A DNA stretch of 64,000 nt, taken from contig NZ_CP113068.1 of NCBI RefSeq assembly GCF_026625885.1, positions 2,480,001-2,544,000 on the forward strand, given 5' to 3'. Origin of the DNA: Roseateles sp. SL47 (GTDB lineage Bacteria; Pseudomonadota; Gammaproteobacteria; Burkholderiales; Burkholderiaceae_C). Shown piece after piece: positions 25,393 through 34,379 of the stretch. The translations under genes and the position numbers were made by a program. Position 1 is the first letter of the stretch. Each line of letters opens with the position of its first letter. The notes under the pieces are model-generated. The model saw only the letters and a program-made list of their open reading frames with translations. It had not been told where the DNA came from and did no database searches.

Positions 25393-26593
25393 ACTGCTGC
25401 AGGGCTTGCCCTGGTTGCTGGTGCTGTTGCTGAGCCTGCTGCTGGCGGTGCCGGCGCTGCTGCTGCTGGCACAGGTGGTGCTGGCCCTGCTGCCGGACCG
25501 AGAGCTCAAGGACCATCCGCGGCCGGAGCGCATTGCGGTGGTGATGCCGGCTCACAATGAGGGCCGGGGCCTGCGGCCGACGCTGATGCAGGCGCTGGCC
25601 CAGCTGGGCCCCCAGGACCGCATCCTGGTGGTGGCGGACAACTGCACCGATGACACGGCTGCGCAGGCGCGTGACTTCGATGTGACGGTGGTGGAACGCA
25701 CCCACGACACCGAGCGGGGCAAAGGCTTTGCCCTGGACTTTGGGGTGCGCCATCTGGAGGCCCTGGCCATCCAGGAAGGCCAGGCGCCGGATGTGGTGGT
25801 GATCCTCGATGCCGATTGCGAGCTGGGGCCGCGCCTGCTGCCGCGCATTGCGTCGGTGGCGCAGGCCACCGGCCGGCCGGTGCAGGCCACCTACCTGATG
25901 CATGCGGCCAATGACGGCCTCAAGGCCCGAATCGCCGAATTCGCCATGCGGGTGAAGAACCTGGTGCGCCCGCGTGGCATGCATCAACTGGGGCTGCCTT
26001 GCGGCCTCTACGGCACCGGCATGGCCTTCCCCTGGGCAGTGGCCGTGCAGGCCCCCCTGGCCAGCGGGCATCTGGCGGAAGACATGCAGCTGGGCGTGCG
26101 CCTGGCCCAACTGGGGGCGCCGCCGCTGCTGTGCGAAGACGCCCTGGTGACCAGCACCTTCGCCAAGAGCCAGGAAGGCGCGGCCAGCCAGCGCACCCGC
26201 TGGGAACATGGTCATCTGGCCATGCTGGTGAGTGAGGGCCCGGGTCTGCTGTGGCGGTCGATGCGGCCCGGCCGCGGCGCCCAACTGCTGCAGGTGCTGG
26301 ACATGCTGGTGCCACCGCTCACGCTGCTGGCGCTGCTGCAGGTGGCCTGGCTGCTGGTGACGCTGGTGCTGGCTACCGTGCTGGGCTGGTGGTTGCCGCT
26401 GGTGGTGGCGGTGCTCAGCCTGCTGATGCTGACGGCGGCGATTGTCATCGCCCAGCAACGTTGGGCGGATGACATCCTGAGCCTGTCCGAATTGGCCGGA
26501 GCACCGCTGCTCCTGCTGGCCAAGGTGCCCCTCTATCTGCGCTTTGTCTTCAAGCGCCAGGTGGAGTGGGTGCGGACCAAACGAGACCTGTGA
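25385..26593 (+). CDS. Membrane glycosyltransferase family 2
   Basis: GT-A glycosyltransferase of 402 residues with an N-terminal membrane helix (about 8-38) and two or more C-terminal helices (about 300-360). The catalytic core shows VVMPAHNEG, VVADNCTDDT, the DXD-type ILDADCELG, and a late TRWEHG segment resembling the Q/RXXRW acceptor motif of membrane GT2 enzymes. It probably adds one sugar to the growing repeat unit at the inner membrane. Its start overlaps the preceding stop by 8 nt. Confidence 0.87.
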   Translation: MLELLQGLPWLLVLLLSLLLAVPALLLLAQVVLALLPDRELKDHPRPERIAVVMPAHNEGRGLRPTLMQALAQLGPQDRILVVADNCTDDTAAQARDFDVTVVERTHDTERGKGFALDFGVRHLEALAIQEGQAPDVVVILDADCELGPRLLPRIASVAQATGRPVQATYLMHAANDGLKARIAEFAMRVKNLVRPRGMHQLGLPCGLYGTGMAFPWAVAVQAPLASGHLAEDMQLGVRLAQLGAPPLLCEDALVTSTFAKSQEGAASQRTRWEHGHLAMLVSEGPGLLWRSMRPGRGAQLLQVLDMLVPPLTLLALLQVAWLLVTLVLATVLGWWLPLVVAVLSLLMLTAAIVIAQQRWADDILSLSELAGAPLLLLAKVPLYLRFVFKRQVEWVRTKRDL

Positions 26594-26609
26594 TGGGATC
26601 TTTCACTTC

Positions 26610-27410
26610 ATGAGTGCGACCCTGCCGATGACCGCTCCCGCTTCTGTCCTGCCCACCATCGCGGTGGACGGACTGCCCTTTGTTGCCAGCACCGTGACGC
26701 AGCTGGCCGATCACATCGTGTCCGAGGCCCTGGCCGGTCGGGGCGGTTGGGTGGTGACCCCGAACGTCGACATCCTGCGCCGCTGGCGCCAGGAGCCCGA
26801 ATTCCGCGCCCTGGTGGCCGACGCCAATGTCTTCACCGCCGATGGCCGCCCCATCGTGTGGGCCAGCCAGTTGCAGGGCACGCCGCTGCCGTCGCGGCTG
26901 ACCGGCTCCGATCTATTTGTGCAGTTGATGGGCCGGGCCCATCAGGCCGGTCTGCGCATGGCGCTGATGGGCGGCAATGAAGGGACGGCTGAAGCTGCGG
27001 CGGCCCGCCTGGTGCCACAAGGGGCGGAGGCCACCGTGCGCTGCCTCTGCCCGCCCTTCGGTTTTGAGCAGAAGCCCGAAGAGATGGCACGGTTGGAACG
27101 CCTGCTGATCGACTGGCAACCGCAGGTGGTGTTCATCGGCCTGGGCTCGCCCAAGCAGGAAAAACTGATTGCCCGGCTGCGTCCGCTGGCCCCTCATGCC
27201 TGGTTCCTGGGGGTGGGTGTGAGTTTCAGCTTCGTGGCCGGGGATGTGAAACGCGCGCCCGTCTGGATGCAGCGCAGTGGCCTGGAATGGGTGCATCGGC
27301 TGGTGCAGGAGCCGGGCCGGCTGGCGCGGCGGTATCTGGTGGATGGCGTGCCGTTTGCGCTGGGGCTGCTGTGGCGGGCCTCGCGGGCAAAGAAGCGGGT
27401 GTCGCGGTGA
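26610..27410 (+). CDS. WecG/TagA/CpsF family glycosyltransferase (GT26)
   Basis: Soluble GT26 family enzyme of 266 residues. Family marks: VVTPNVDILRRWRQ, DANVFTADGRPIVWAS with the conserved Asp, and the GLGSPKQEKLI motif. Relatives transfer ManNAcA (WecG), ManNAc (TagA) or glucuronic acid/glucose to lipid-linked acceptors. ManNAc-type sugars would fit the wecB gene in the convergent operon, but the donor is an inference. ATG 26610 is chosen; the upstream extension of the frame looks non-native. Confidence 0.9.
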   Translation: MSATLPMTAPASVLPTIAVDGLPFVASTVTQLADHIVSEALAGRGGWVVTPNVDILRRWRQEPEFRALVADANVFTADGRPIVWASQLQGTPLPSRLTGSDLFVQLMGRAHQAGLRMALMGGNEGTAEAAAARLVPQGAEATVRCLCPPFGFEQKPEEMARLERLLIDWQPQVVFIGLGSPKQEKLIARLRPLAPHAWFLGVGVSFSFVAGDVKRAPVWMQRSGLEWVHRLVQEPGRLARRYLVDGVPFALGLLWRASRAKKRVSR

Positions 27411-27446
27411 AGCGCAGGCCTGCCAGCAACGGAAGAAGGGGCATGC

Positions 27447-28526
27447 ATGGCCTTGTTTGATGTGCTGATGCCGGTGAAAAACGGCGAGGCCTTTCTCAGC
27501 CAGGCCCTGGCCAGCGTGCAGGCGCAGACCGAGCGCGACTGGCGTCTGCTGGTGCTGGACCATGGGTCCACCGACCGCACGGCAGAGATCGTGGCCGGTG
27601 CGGCGGCGCGGGACACGCGTATCGAGCTGCATCCATTCCCGCAGGCCCAGGGCCTGGCCGGGCTGCTGAATGAAGGCCTGGCGCTGATCGAGGCGCCCTA
27701 CCTGATGCGCATGGATGCGGATGACGAGTGCCTGCCGGATCGCATGACCCTCACCCATGCCGCCTTTGAACGCGATGCGGAGGTGGTGCTGGTGGGCGGG
27801 CAGTCGGTGATGATCGATGCACAGGGCCGCGAGATCGGCGCGCTGACGCATCCGACCGACAAGGACGAACTGGCCCGTTGCGCGCTGTTCCGCAATGTGT
27901 TTGCCCATCCCACCATCAGCCTGCGCAGCCAGGCGGTGTGGGACCGGGGCATCCGCTACGGCCACTCGATGTTCCGGGACACCGACCCGCAGGCCGACAT
28001 TGCCGTGCCCAATCTGGCCGAAGACTACCTGCTGTTCAGCGAAATTGCCCTGCAGCGCCAGGGCATCAACCTGCCGCAGAACGTGCTGCGTTATCGCTTC
28101 CATGCGGGCAGTGTCAGCCGCCAGAAGTACTGGGATCAGTTGCAGATGTCCGGCCGCATCTCGCGCCACCTGGGCGGCCTGCTGGCGCGCTGGGCCGGGC
28201 AGGCGGCCTTTGATCCGGTGCCGTTCTGCTCGCACGGGCAGGCGCTGATCGATGTGAAAGGCCGACGCGACTATGCCGAGGACTATGCCCGCATGGTCCA
28301 TGCACTGGCCCGCGCCGGGTCCGCGTGGACCGGCGAGGCGGCCGAGCGGGAACTGCGCTGGCGTCGGACCTTTGTGGACCGGCACCCGCTGGGGTTGGCA
28401 TCGCGGGCGCTGCGCTTCGGTTTTGGCGGCCGTGCGGACCCCTGGGAGATGCGCACCGCGATGAATGCCCTCAAGCAGCAGATTCGCGGGCGGGAGCGGC
28501 TGCAGATGGAGCCGGCGCCGACTTGA
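27447..28526 (+). CDS. Glycosyltransferase family 2
   Basis: GT-A glycosyltransferase of 359 residues without membrane helices. VLMPVKNGEAF opens the nucleotide-binding domain, LDHGSTDRT follows, and YLMRMDADDE holds the metal-binding DXD. A late LAEDYLLFSEI segment fits the usual catalytic ED region. It probably acts in the same exopolysaccharide repeat-unit assembly line; the donor and acceptor are unknown. It is separated from the next gene by a 259-bp leader that contains a poly-C tract. Confidence 0.88.
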   Translation: MALFDVLMPVKNGEAFLSQALASVQAQTERDWRLLVLDHGSTDRTAEIVAGAAARDTRIELHPFPQAQGLAGLLNEGLALIEAPYLMRMDADDECLPDRMTLTHAAFERDAEVVLVGGQSVMIDAQGREIGALTHPTDKDELARCALFRNVFAHPTISLRSQAVWDRGIRYGHSMFRDTDPQADIAVPNLAEDYLLFSEIALQRQGINLPQNVLRYRFHAGSVSRQKYWDQLQMSGRISRHLGGLLARWAGQAAFDPVPFCSHGQALIDVKGRRDYAEDYARMVHALARAGSAWTGEAAERELRWRRTFVDRHPLGLASRALRFGFGGRADPWEMRTAMNALKQQIRGRERLQMEPAPT

Positions 28527-28656
28527 GAACCCCCTGGAGAGCCGTCGAGCGAGGCTTTGAATGGGCCTCCATGCCGAGCCTGGGAGCCTGGGGATTGAAC
28601 ACGAAACGCAACAAGAGGCACCTGTGAGCGCGGGGCTCCTGTGCTGGCCACGGGAC

Positions 28657-28674
28657 GAGCGGTGAAGGCCGCTC
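28657..28674 (+). other. Hairpin upstream of the poly-C tract
   Basis: Stem GAGCGG / CCGCTC with a TGAAGG loop, in the 259-bp gap between two glycosyltransferase genes. It has no T-run. It could attenuate or stabilise the transcript; no function is known. Confidence 0.3.
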
Positions 28675-28709
28675 CCCGGCAAGCAGCGCCGGCCACCGCA
28701 GCAGTACCG

Positions 28710-28721
28710 CCCCCCCCCCCC
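28710..28721 (+). repeat. Poly-C tract of 12
   Basis: Twelve consecutive C residues, 64 bp upstream of the predicted start of the next glycosyltransferase gene and within the leader. Runs of this length are prone to slipped-strand changes. The downstream reading frame is open through the tract but has no ATG, GTG or TTG upstream of it before a TGA at 28663. Confidence 0.9.
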
Positions 28722-28785
28722 GAGCGCGGTTCACACCCTGCTGGGCCCGCAGGTCCGAAGACGAATTGAATTGAGGGACATCCGA

Positions 28786-29964
28786 TTGAGACGAGTACTG
28801 GTTGTACGAGATGAACTGCTGCCGCTGTCCGAGACCTTCGTGCGCCAGCAGGCACTGCATCTGCGGGACTGGCAGGCCACGCTGGTGGGGCAGCGTCTAT
28901 GCCCCCACGGGCTGTCGTTGCAGGGGCTGGACCATCAACTGCTGGACCTGACCCCCAGCGGCCCGCTGGATGCCATCGGCTGGCGGCTGTACCGCCGCCT
29001 GGGCTGGCCCTTGCCGCAGGCGCTGCGCCAACTGATGCAGCCGGATGCCGACGGCGAGCGGCCCTCGCTGGTCCATGTTCACTTCGCCACCGATGCGGTG
29101 CTGGCCTGGCCCTGGCTCAAGGGCCTGGGCCTGCCGACCGTGGTGACGCTGCATGGATACGACATCCACACGCGCCCCGACTGGTGGGAAAGCGGCCAGG
29201 GCGGCGACTACATGAAGGACTATCCGCGCCGGCTGCGGGAGATGGCGGCGGACCCACGCGTGTCCTTCATCGCCGTGTCCGAGGCGGTCCGCGCGCAGGC
29301 GATCTCCGCCTACGGCATCCATCCGGACCGGCTGCACACGCTGTTCATCGGCGTGGACACCCGTGACTTCGCTCCCACCGGCGTTCCCGCTGGTGAGCGG
29401 GAGCCGCACATCCTGTTTGTCGGCCGTCAGGTCGAGAAAAAGGGCCTGGAGTTTCTGATCCGCGCCATGGCCCGGGTGCATCAGCGCTTCCCGCAGGCAC
29501 GGGTGAAGGTGGTGGGCGACGGCCCGCTGCGCGAGCCCATGGAGGCGCTGGCGGCCGAGCTGCAGTCCCCGGTGGACTTCCTCGGCGCCCAACCCAGCCA
29601 GCGCGTGCGTGAGCTGCTGGGGACGGCGCGCATCTTCTGCCTGCCCAGCATCGTCAGCCAGTCCGGTGATGCCGAGGGCTTGCCGATCTCCATCCTCGAA
29701 GCGCAGGCCTGCGGAGTTCCGGTGGTCACATCGGCCATGGGCGGCCGCGATGAAGGCATTGAACCGGAGCGCACCGGCCTGGCGTTTGCGGAAGGGGATG
29801 TGGACGCCCTGGCCACCCAGCTGGAACGGCTGCTGGCCGATCCCGGCCTGTGCAGCGCGATGGGCAGCGCCGCCCGTGAACTGGCCACGCGCAAATTCGA
29901 CCTGCAGATCTGCCAGCGTGCGCTCGAAGCCTTCTACACCTCGCAGGCCGGAGGTGTGCGTTGA
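28786..29964 (+). CDS. Glycosyltransferase family 4, colanic-acid type
   Basis: GT-B glycosyltransferase of 392 residues. N-domain: LSETFVRQQALHL and VHVHFATDAVLAW, then VVTLHGYDIHT. C-domain: FVGRQVEKKGLEFLIRA and the C-terminal nucleotide-sugar motif DAEGLPISILEAQACGVPV. It resembles WcaL/AmsK-like transferases of exopolysaccharide loci. TTG 28786 is chosen because GAGGGA ends 7 nt upstream; TTG 28771 is the alternative. The poly-C tract in its leader could affect its expression. Confidence 0.88.
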   Translation: MRRVLVVRDELLPLSETFVRQQALHLRDWQATLVGQRLCPHGLSLQGLDHQLLDLTPSGPLDAIGWRLYRRLGWPLPQALRQLMQPDADGERPSLVHVHFATDAVLAWPWLKGLGLPTVVTLHGYDIHTRPDWWESGQGGDYMKDYPRRLREMAADPRVSFIAVSEAVRAQAISAYGIHPDRLHTLFIGVDTRDFAPTGVPAGEREPHILFVGRQVEKKGLEFLIRAMARVHQRFPQARVKVVGDGPLREPMEALAAELQSPVDFLGAQPSQRVRELLGTARIFCLPSIVSQSGDAEGLPISILEAQACGVPVVTSAMGGRDEGIEPERTGLAFAEGDVDALATQLERLLADPGLCSAMGSAARELATRKFDLQICQRALEAFYTSQAGGVR

Positions 29965-31391
29965 GCGGCATGATGCACAGCGTGCGCTGGCTGAGCCTGG
30001 CCCAGGCCAGCAAGGTGCTGGGGCAACTCGTCAGTGTGGTGGTGTTGTCGCGGCTGCTGCCGCCGTCCGCCTATGGGGTGATGGCGCTGGCCGGTGTGGT
30101 GCTCACCTTCGCCAGCCTGCTGCGCGACATGGGCACCGGCGCCGCCATCATCCAGCGCAAGAGCCTCACGCCCGCGCTGGCCAACACCGTGTTCTGGCTG
30201 AACGCGGGCATGGGCGTGAGCCTGGGCCTGGTGCTCGCAGCAGCGGCGTATCCCATCTCGATCTTCTTCCGTGAGCCGCAGCTGTTCCCGGTGATGCTGT
30301 TGATGTCGCTGGGCTTTCCGCTCGGGGCCATCACGGCGGTGCATCAGGCCTGGATGGAGCGCCATGCGCGCTTTCGCGAACTCGCCATCCTGGATGTGTT
30401 CACCCAGGTGGGCGGGCTGTGCCTGTCGGTGGCCTGCGCGCTGGCGGGCTGGGGTGTCTACAGCTTTGTGGTGCCAACGCTCTTCACCATCGGCGTGAAC
30501 AGCACCTGGCTGTGGTTCAAGTCCGGCTTCAAGCCGGGGCGCTCGTGGAGCCGGGAGGAGTTCCGGTCCTTGTGGGGCTTCAGTGGCAGCCTCACCGCCT
30601 TCAACTTCATCAACTACTTCGCCCGCAATGCCGACAGCATGATCATCGGCCGCCTGCTGGGGGCGGGGCCGCTGGGCCAGTATGGAATGGCCTACAAGCT
30701 GATGCTGTTCCCGGTGCAGCACATGAGCTGGGTGGTGGGCCGTGCGCTGCTGCCCCGGCTGAGCGGCATCCAGGACGATCTGGGGGCCGTGCGGGACGTC
30801 TACTTCAAGGTGCTGGGGGGGATTGCGCTGCTGAGCATGCCCATCATGGTGGGGCTGTGGTCGCTGCGGGTGCCGTTCACCGAGGTGGTGCTGGGGCCGA
30901 CGTGGGCCATCGTGGCACCGCTGCTGGGCTGGTTGGCACCGGTGGGCATCATGCAGTCGCTGATGAGCACCATCGGCAGCACCTTGACCTCACAAGGCCG
31001 CACTGCCGCGCTGTTCTATCTGGGCCTCTTCAACACCGCCACCGTGCTGCTCGGGTTCTTCCTCGGTGCGCAGCACGGCGTGGTCGGTGTTGCGGCAGGT
31101 TACTTCGTCGCCAATTCTGTGAACTTCATCGTGACCCTGGTGTGCATGGGACGCTGGCTGCAGGCCACCCCCGGCCCCCTGTGGCGACAGATGAAAGCAC
31201 CGGTGTTGTCGTCCCTGGCCATGGGCCTTGCGCTGTATGCCGCCGGGCTGGCGCTGGGTCACACGGAGTTACCACTGAAGCTGCAACTCGGCATGCTGAT
31301 TGCCGTTGGCGCCGCGGTATACCTGGGTGTGTTGGGGCTGTTCGGACTGTCTCCGAAAACATTGCTCTCCACCTTGAAAGGGAAGGCGTAA
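29961..31391 (+). CDS. Oligosaccharide flippase (Wzx/PST family)
   Basis: Polytopic membrane protein of 476 residues with about fourteen helices, of the polysaccharide transporter/MOP superfamily. The start SVRWLSLAQASKVLGQLVSV and the GVMALAGVVLTFASLLRDMG segment are typical of WcaK/WzxC-type flippases. It should move the lipid-linked repeat unit across the inner membrane, upstream of the polymerase encoded at 17360. TTG 29961 overlaps the previous stop and has GGAGGT 5 nt upstream; ATG 29970 is a possible alternative. Confidence 0.9.
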   Translation: MSGMMHSVRWLSLAQASKVLGQLVSVVVLSRLLPPSAYGVMALAGVVLTFASLLRDMGTGAAIIQRKSLTPALANTVFWLNAGMGVSLGLVLAAAAYPISIFFREPQLFPVMLLMSLGFPLGAITAVHQAWMERHARFRELAILDVFTQVGGLCLSVACALAGWGVYSFVVPTLFTIGVNSTWLWFKSGFKPGRSWSREEFRSLWGFSGSLTAFNFINYFARNADSMIIGRLLGAGPLGQYGMAYKLMLFPVQHMSWVVGRALLPRLSGIQDDLGAVRDVYFKVLGGIALLSMPIMVGLWSLRVPFTEVVLGPTWAIVAPLLGWLAPVGIMQSLMSTIGSTLTSQGRTAALFYLGLFNTATVLLGFFLGAQHGVVGVAAGYFVANSVNFIVTLVCMGRWLQATPGPLWRQMKAPVLSSLAMGLALYAAGLALGHTELPLKLQLGMLIAVGAAVYLGVLGLFGLSPKTLLSTLKGKA

Positions 31392-31397
31392 GACGGC

Positions 31398-32372
31398 ATG
31401 AGTGAAGCAATGGCGTCGGGCACACGGTTGCCTGGAATTGATGCGCTGCGCATCTTTGGTGCGGTGCTGGTGGTGGGGCTGCATGTGGGGCTCTTTCCTG
31501 AGTGGCCACAGACAGCCATGGAGGTCAGCCGCGCCTTTGGGCGCTGGGTGGTGCCCTTCTTCTTTGTGGTGATGGGATTCTTCATCGGTCAGCGGACCAG
31601 CATCGGGGCGACGGCCCTGCTGACCGCCGGGCGTCTGATGCAGATCACGCTGGTGTGCACGGTGCTGTATGGAGTGCTCAACCTCCTTCAACTGGGTGTG
31701 CGCGGCGGTGTGGAGCGCATGATCTCGCCGGAGTTTTTCGTGCGCGGCGCCTGGGGGCATCTGTGGTTCATGCATGCCGCTCTGGCTGGAGTGCTGCTGG
31801 CGGCCGCACGACCGGACTGGTGGCAGCCGCGCGCCGCGTGGTGGGGCATCGGTGCGGTGCTGCTGGTCTGCAGCGCGCTGGATTCCCTGTTCGCCATGGG
31901 CAAGATCGACTGGCCCACGATGTTCGCGAGCCGCTTCCTGTCCGGCATTGCACTGGTGTGGCTTGGCATCAAGCTTGCGAGCGTGTCGCGCAGGACCTTG
32001 GCTCGCCAATGGCCGATGCTGCTGGGCGCCGGACTGTTGATGATGCTGTTGCAGGCGCTGGCGGTGCGTTTCAAAGGCGGCGCACCTACGGAAATGCAAT
32101 TGCATGTCGGTGCGGTCCTGCTGGGTGTGGCCGCGCTCGCTTTGGGCCTGGCGCTGCCCGCCACCCCCTGGATGGAACGGCTGGCCGACTGGGGCCGGCG
32201 TTATGCCCTGGGGCTGTATCTGCTGCACCCGATGCTGATCGAGTTGCTGCGGGTGGCGGGTGTGCGGCGCAGCGACGCCTTGTGGCTGTCTGCCGCTGCC
32301 CTGACCCTGCTGCTGCTATGGACGGCGGAAAATCTGTTCCCGCGCGGCAAGGCGGTGCTGGACGGGCGTTGA
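31398..32372 (+). CDS. Acyltransferase 3 family membrane protein
   Basis: Polytopic acyltransferase of 324 residues with about ten helices. LPGIDALRIFGAVLVVGLHVG at the N-terminus carries the conserved His, FFFVVMGFFIG follows, and GHLWFMHAALAG sits at the middle of the domain as in other family members. It is shorter and diverged from the acyltransferase at 19132, so two different O-acylations of the polysaccharide are possible. It lies 6 bp after the flippase stop. Confidence 0.85.
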   Translation: MSEAMASGTRLPGIDALRIFGAVLVVGLHVGLFPEWPQTAMEVSRAFGRWVVPFFFVVMGFFIGQRTSIGATALLTAGRLMQITLVCTVLYGVLNLLQLGVRGGVERMISPEFFVRGAWGHLWFMHAALAGVLLAAARPDWWQPRAAWWGIGAVLLVCSALDSLFAMGKIDWPTMFASRFLSGIALVWLGIKLASVSRRTLARQWPMLLGAGLLMMLLQALAVRFKGGAPTEMQLHVGAVLLGVAALALGLALPATPWMERLADWGRRYALGLYLLHPMLIELLRVAGVRRSDALWLSAAALTLLLLWTAENLFPRGKAVLDGR

Positions 32373-32408
32373 CAGCGTCCGGCCGCCCTTCGATCTTTGG
32401 AATGAGAG

Positions 32409-33284
32409 ATGGATATGAGTGAATGGCCCTTGGTCTCGGTCTACATGCCGACGCAGAACCGGCTGGCATCGATGCGTGCGGCCGTGGAGTCGGTGCTGGG
32501 ACAGACCTATCGGAATGTGGAGCTGGTGGTGGTGGACGACGGGTCCACCGACGAGACCCCGCTCTGGCTGGCCGAGCGGGCCCGGCAGGACCCTCGTTTG
32601 AAGGTGCTGCGCCACGACCAGGGGCGGGGCGCTTGTGCAGCCCGCAACGAGGCGATCCGCGCGAGCACCGGGGGCTTCCTCACCGGGCTGGACGACGACG
32701 ATGAGTTCAAGCCGCATCACATCGAGGCCTTGCTGGCCTACTGGAAGCTGCTCACCTCGATGGGCGATCAGCCGTCGGTGCTGTATGTGCAGTACGAGTT
32801 CCGCAGCGGCGACAAGCGCTGGTACAGCGCGAAGGTGGGCCGTTGCACCGCCGAGATGATGCTGGAGGCCAATCATGTGGGCAACCAGCTGTTCGGCCCG
32901 CGTGATCGGTTTGTGTCGGCCGGCTTGTTCGATGAGGACATGCCGGCCTGGCAGGATCTGGAATTCTTCTATCGCATCCTGAAGCTGCATGGGCCCGGCC
33001 GTTTGCTGGACCTGCCGACCTACGTCTTTGATGTGGCGCCGCGGCCGGATCGGATCTCGTCAAAATCCAAGCAGAAGGTGCTGCGCGCCTGCCAGCTGAT
33101 GTATGCCAAGCATGGGCAGAGCAACGGGCGCGTGATGCAATTGATGCTGTTGCAGGTGTTCTCGGAGTATTACGGCTTCCGGCCGGATACGACCGATCTG
33201 CGGCAGTTCATGAAGCAGGGCTGGTGGGCTGAAGGCTGGTATCAGATGATGCGGCGTTGGCTGCGTCAGCCGGCCAAGGTGTGA
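32409..33284 (+). CDS. Glycosyltransferase family 2
   Basis: GT-A glycosyltransferase of 291 residues. VSVYMPTQNRLASM starts the fold, VVDDGSTDETP and GACAARNEAIR follow, and GLDDDDEFKP has the metal-binding acidic motif. The C-terminal third is predicted to be alpha-helical. No membrane segment. It is probably one of the repeat-unit transferases; the donor is unknown. Confidence 0.88.
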   Translation: MDMSEWPLVSVYMPTQNRLASMRAAVESVLGQTYRNVELVVVDDGSTDETPLWLAERARQDPRLKVLRHDQGRGACAARNEAIRASTGGFLTGLDDDDEFKPHHIEALLAYWKLLTSMGDQPSVLYVQYEFRSGDKRWYSAKVGRCTAEMMLEANHVGNQLFGPRDRFVSAGLFDEDMPAWQDLEFFYRILKLHGPGRLLDLPTYVFDVAPRPDRISSKSKQKVLRACQLMYAKHGQSNGRVMQLMLLQVFSEYYGFRPDTTDLRQFMKQGWWAEGWYQMMRRWLRQPAKV

Positions 33285-33297
33285 GCGGAGGCCGGTG

Positions 33298-34149
33298 GTG
33301 CTGCAAAGCCAGGAGCAAGGCAAGGGCAAGGTGCAAGGCCCTCTGCAGGGAGATGACCTGCGGCGCTATGCCGCACTGATCCGCACCCACGCCTGCACGC
33401 CGCTGCTGGAGCAGGTGGTCGCCGCCCTGCGGGCGCAGACATGGCCGCCCGCGCGCATCGTGTTTGTGGATTCTTCGCGGAACCCGGCCGTGCGGGAGCA
33501 GTTGCTTCGCATGGGCGAGGTGGTGGCGTATCCGGATGAAGCCTTCAACTATTCAGCCGCCATCAATATCGGCATGGCCACCATCGACGAGCCGTATGCG
33601 CTGCTGATCAGCGCGCATGTGCGGATGGAAAGCCCGACGGTGCTGGAAGAAAGCCTGACAGCGGCCCAGACCGAAGGTGTGGAAGTGGTCTACTGGCGGC
33701 ATGCGCATCTGGGCGCCAACGGCCGGGCCGTCATCGGGCCGCAGACGTTTGATGGCTACAACGGGCTGTCCAATGCTTGTGCGTATCTACCGACCCGGTT
33801 GGTGAAAGAGCGTCCATTCCGCACCGATGTGTTCTCGGCCGAAGATCAGGAATGGGCGGCCTGGTATTTCCGGACTCGGCGCGGGCGGGTGATGCGCTGC
33901 GACGATCTGTCGGTGAAGTACGAAAACCCCCATGTGAATGCCCGCAAGATGATCAATGAGGAATTGGCCATCGCCTATTTCGCATATCCCCGTAACCGCT
34001 GGCCCGACCGGATTGCCTCGCGCCTGGGGCGCGCAGCCTTGGCCTTGCTGCGGGGGCGGAGGGAGCGGGCCAGGATGCATTGGGAAATCGGGCGTGGGCT
34101 TTTTTTGATGTGGTTCAGGGCGCCGAATGGGACGTCAAAGTACTTTTGA
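33298..34149 (+). CDS. GT2-like glycosyltransferase, rhamnosyltransferase-type variant
   Basis: Protein of about 283 residues with a GT-A fold related to RfbF/rhamnosyltransferase-like GT2 enzymes. It shows FVDSSRNPAVREQ, the FNYSAAINIGMATI segment, and LLISAHVRMES, where SAH replaces the usual DXD; that replacement is known in this subgroup. The later FSAEDQEWAAW holds the conserved Glu-Asp pair. Rhamnose as donor would fit rmlBDAC in the convergent operon, but this is an inference. GTG 33298 has GGAGG 6 nt upstream. It is the last gene of the plus-strand eps operon. Confidence 0.82.
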   Translation: MLQSQEQGKGKVQGPLQGDDLRRYAALIRTHACTPLLEQVVAALRAQTWPPARIVFVDSSRNPAVREQLLRMGEVVAYPDEAFNYSAAINIGMATIDEPYALLISAHVRMESPTVLEESLTAAQTEGVEVVYWRHAHLGANGRAVIGPQTFDGYNGLSNACAYLPTRLVKERPFRTDVFSAEDQEWAAWYFRTRRGRVMRCDDLSVKYENPHVNARKMINEELAIAYFAYPRNRWPDRIASRLGRAALALLRGRRERARMHWEIGRGLFLMWFRAPNGTSKYF

Positions 34150-34192
34150 GGGTCTTCCGAGAGCGGGGGCGGCTTTTATGTGGCGCGCGCTG

Positions 34193-34293
34193 GCTGCCAA
34201 CGGGCGGGGGGTATTGGCTTCATGTCCCTCCTGTCCCGCTCCGCGGGCCATTCCTTCCTTGACTTCCGCCAATACCCCCCGCCCGTCGGCAGC
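34193..34293. repeat. Large inverted repeat, 26-bp arms
   Basis: The left arm 34193-34218 and right arm 34268-34293 are reverse complements with a single mismatch (25 of 26). The arms contain a G6/C6 run and begin GCTGCC / end GGCAGC. The spacer is 49 bp. No T-run follows either arm. It would form a very stable stem in RNA or a cruciform in DNA; it is not a typical terminator. Confidence 0.9.
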
Positions 34294-34327
34294 CGACACC
34301 AATGACTTCGGGGAGGGGCTGATGAGG

Positions 34328-34379
34328 ACGCCTGGGGGAAGCGCTTGGGAGCTGCGTTTGGGAGACGCGTTTGGGGGAA
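34328..34379. repeat. Four 13-bp iteron-like direct repeats
   Basis: Head-to-tail units ACGCCTGGGGGAA, GCGCTTGGGAGCT, GCGTTTGGGAGAC and GCGTTTGGGGGAA at 34328, 34341, 34354 and 34367. The 13-bp period is not a multiple of three, which argues against a coding origin. The array lies 35 bp beyond the right arm of the inverted repeat and about 90 bp upstream of the next start codon. Confidence 0.85.

Noticed and set aside
26913..28682. 589-codon minus-strand open frame
   Set aside because: Mirror of the GT26 and GT2 genes, with no start context or family features.
33640..33660. Inactivated glycosyltransferase because SAH replaces DXD
   Set aside because: SAH-type variants occur in this rhamnosyltransferase-like subgroup, so the change alone is not evidence of loss of function.
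34328..34379. CRISPR array
   Set aside because: The 13-bp units are directly adjacent with no spacers, only four in number, and no cas genes are present.
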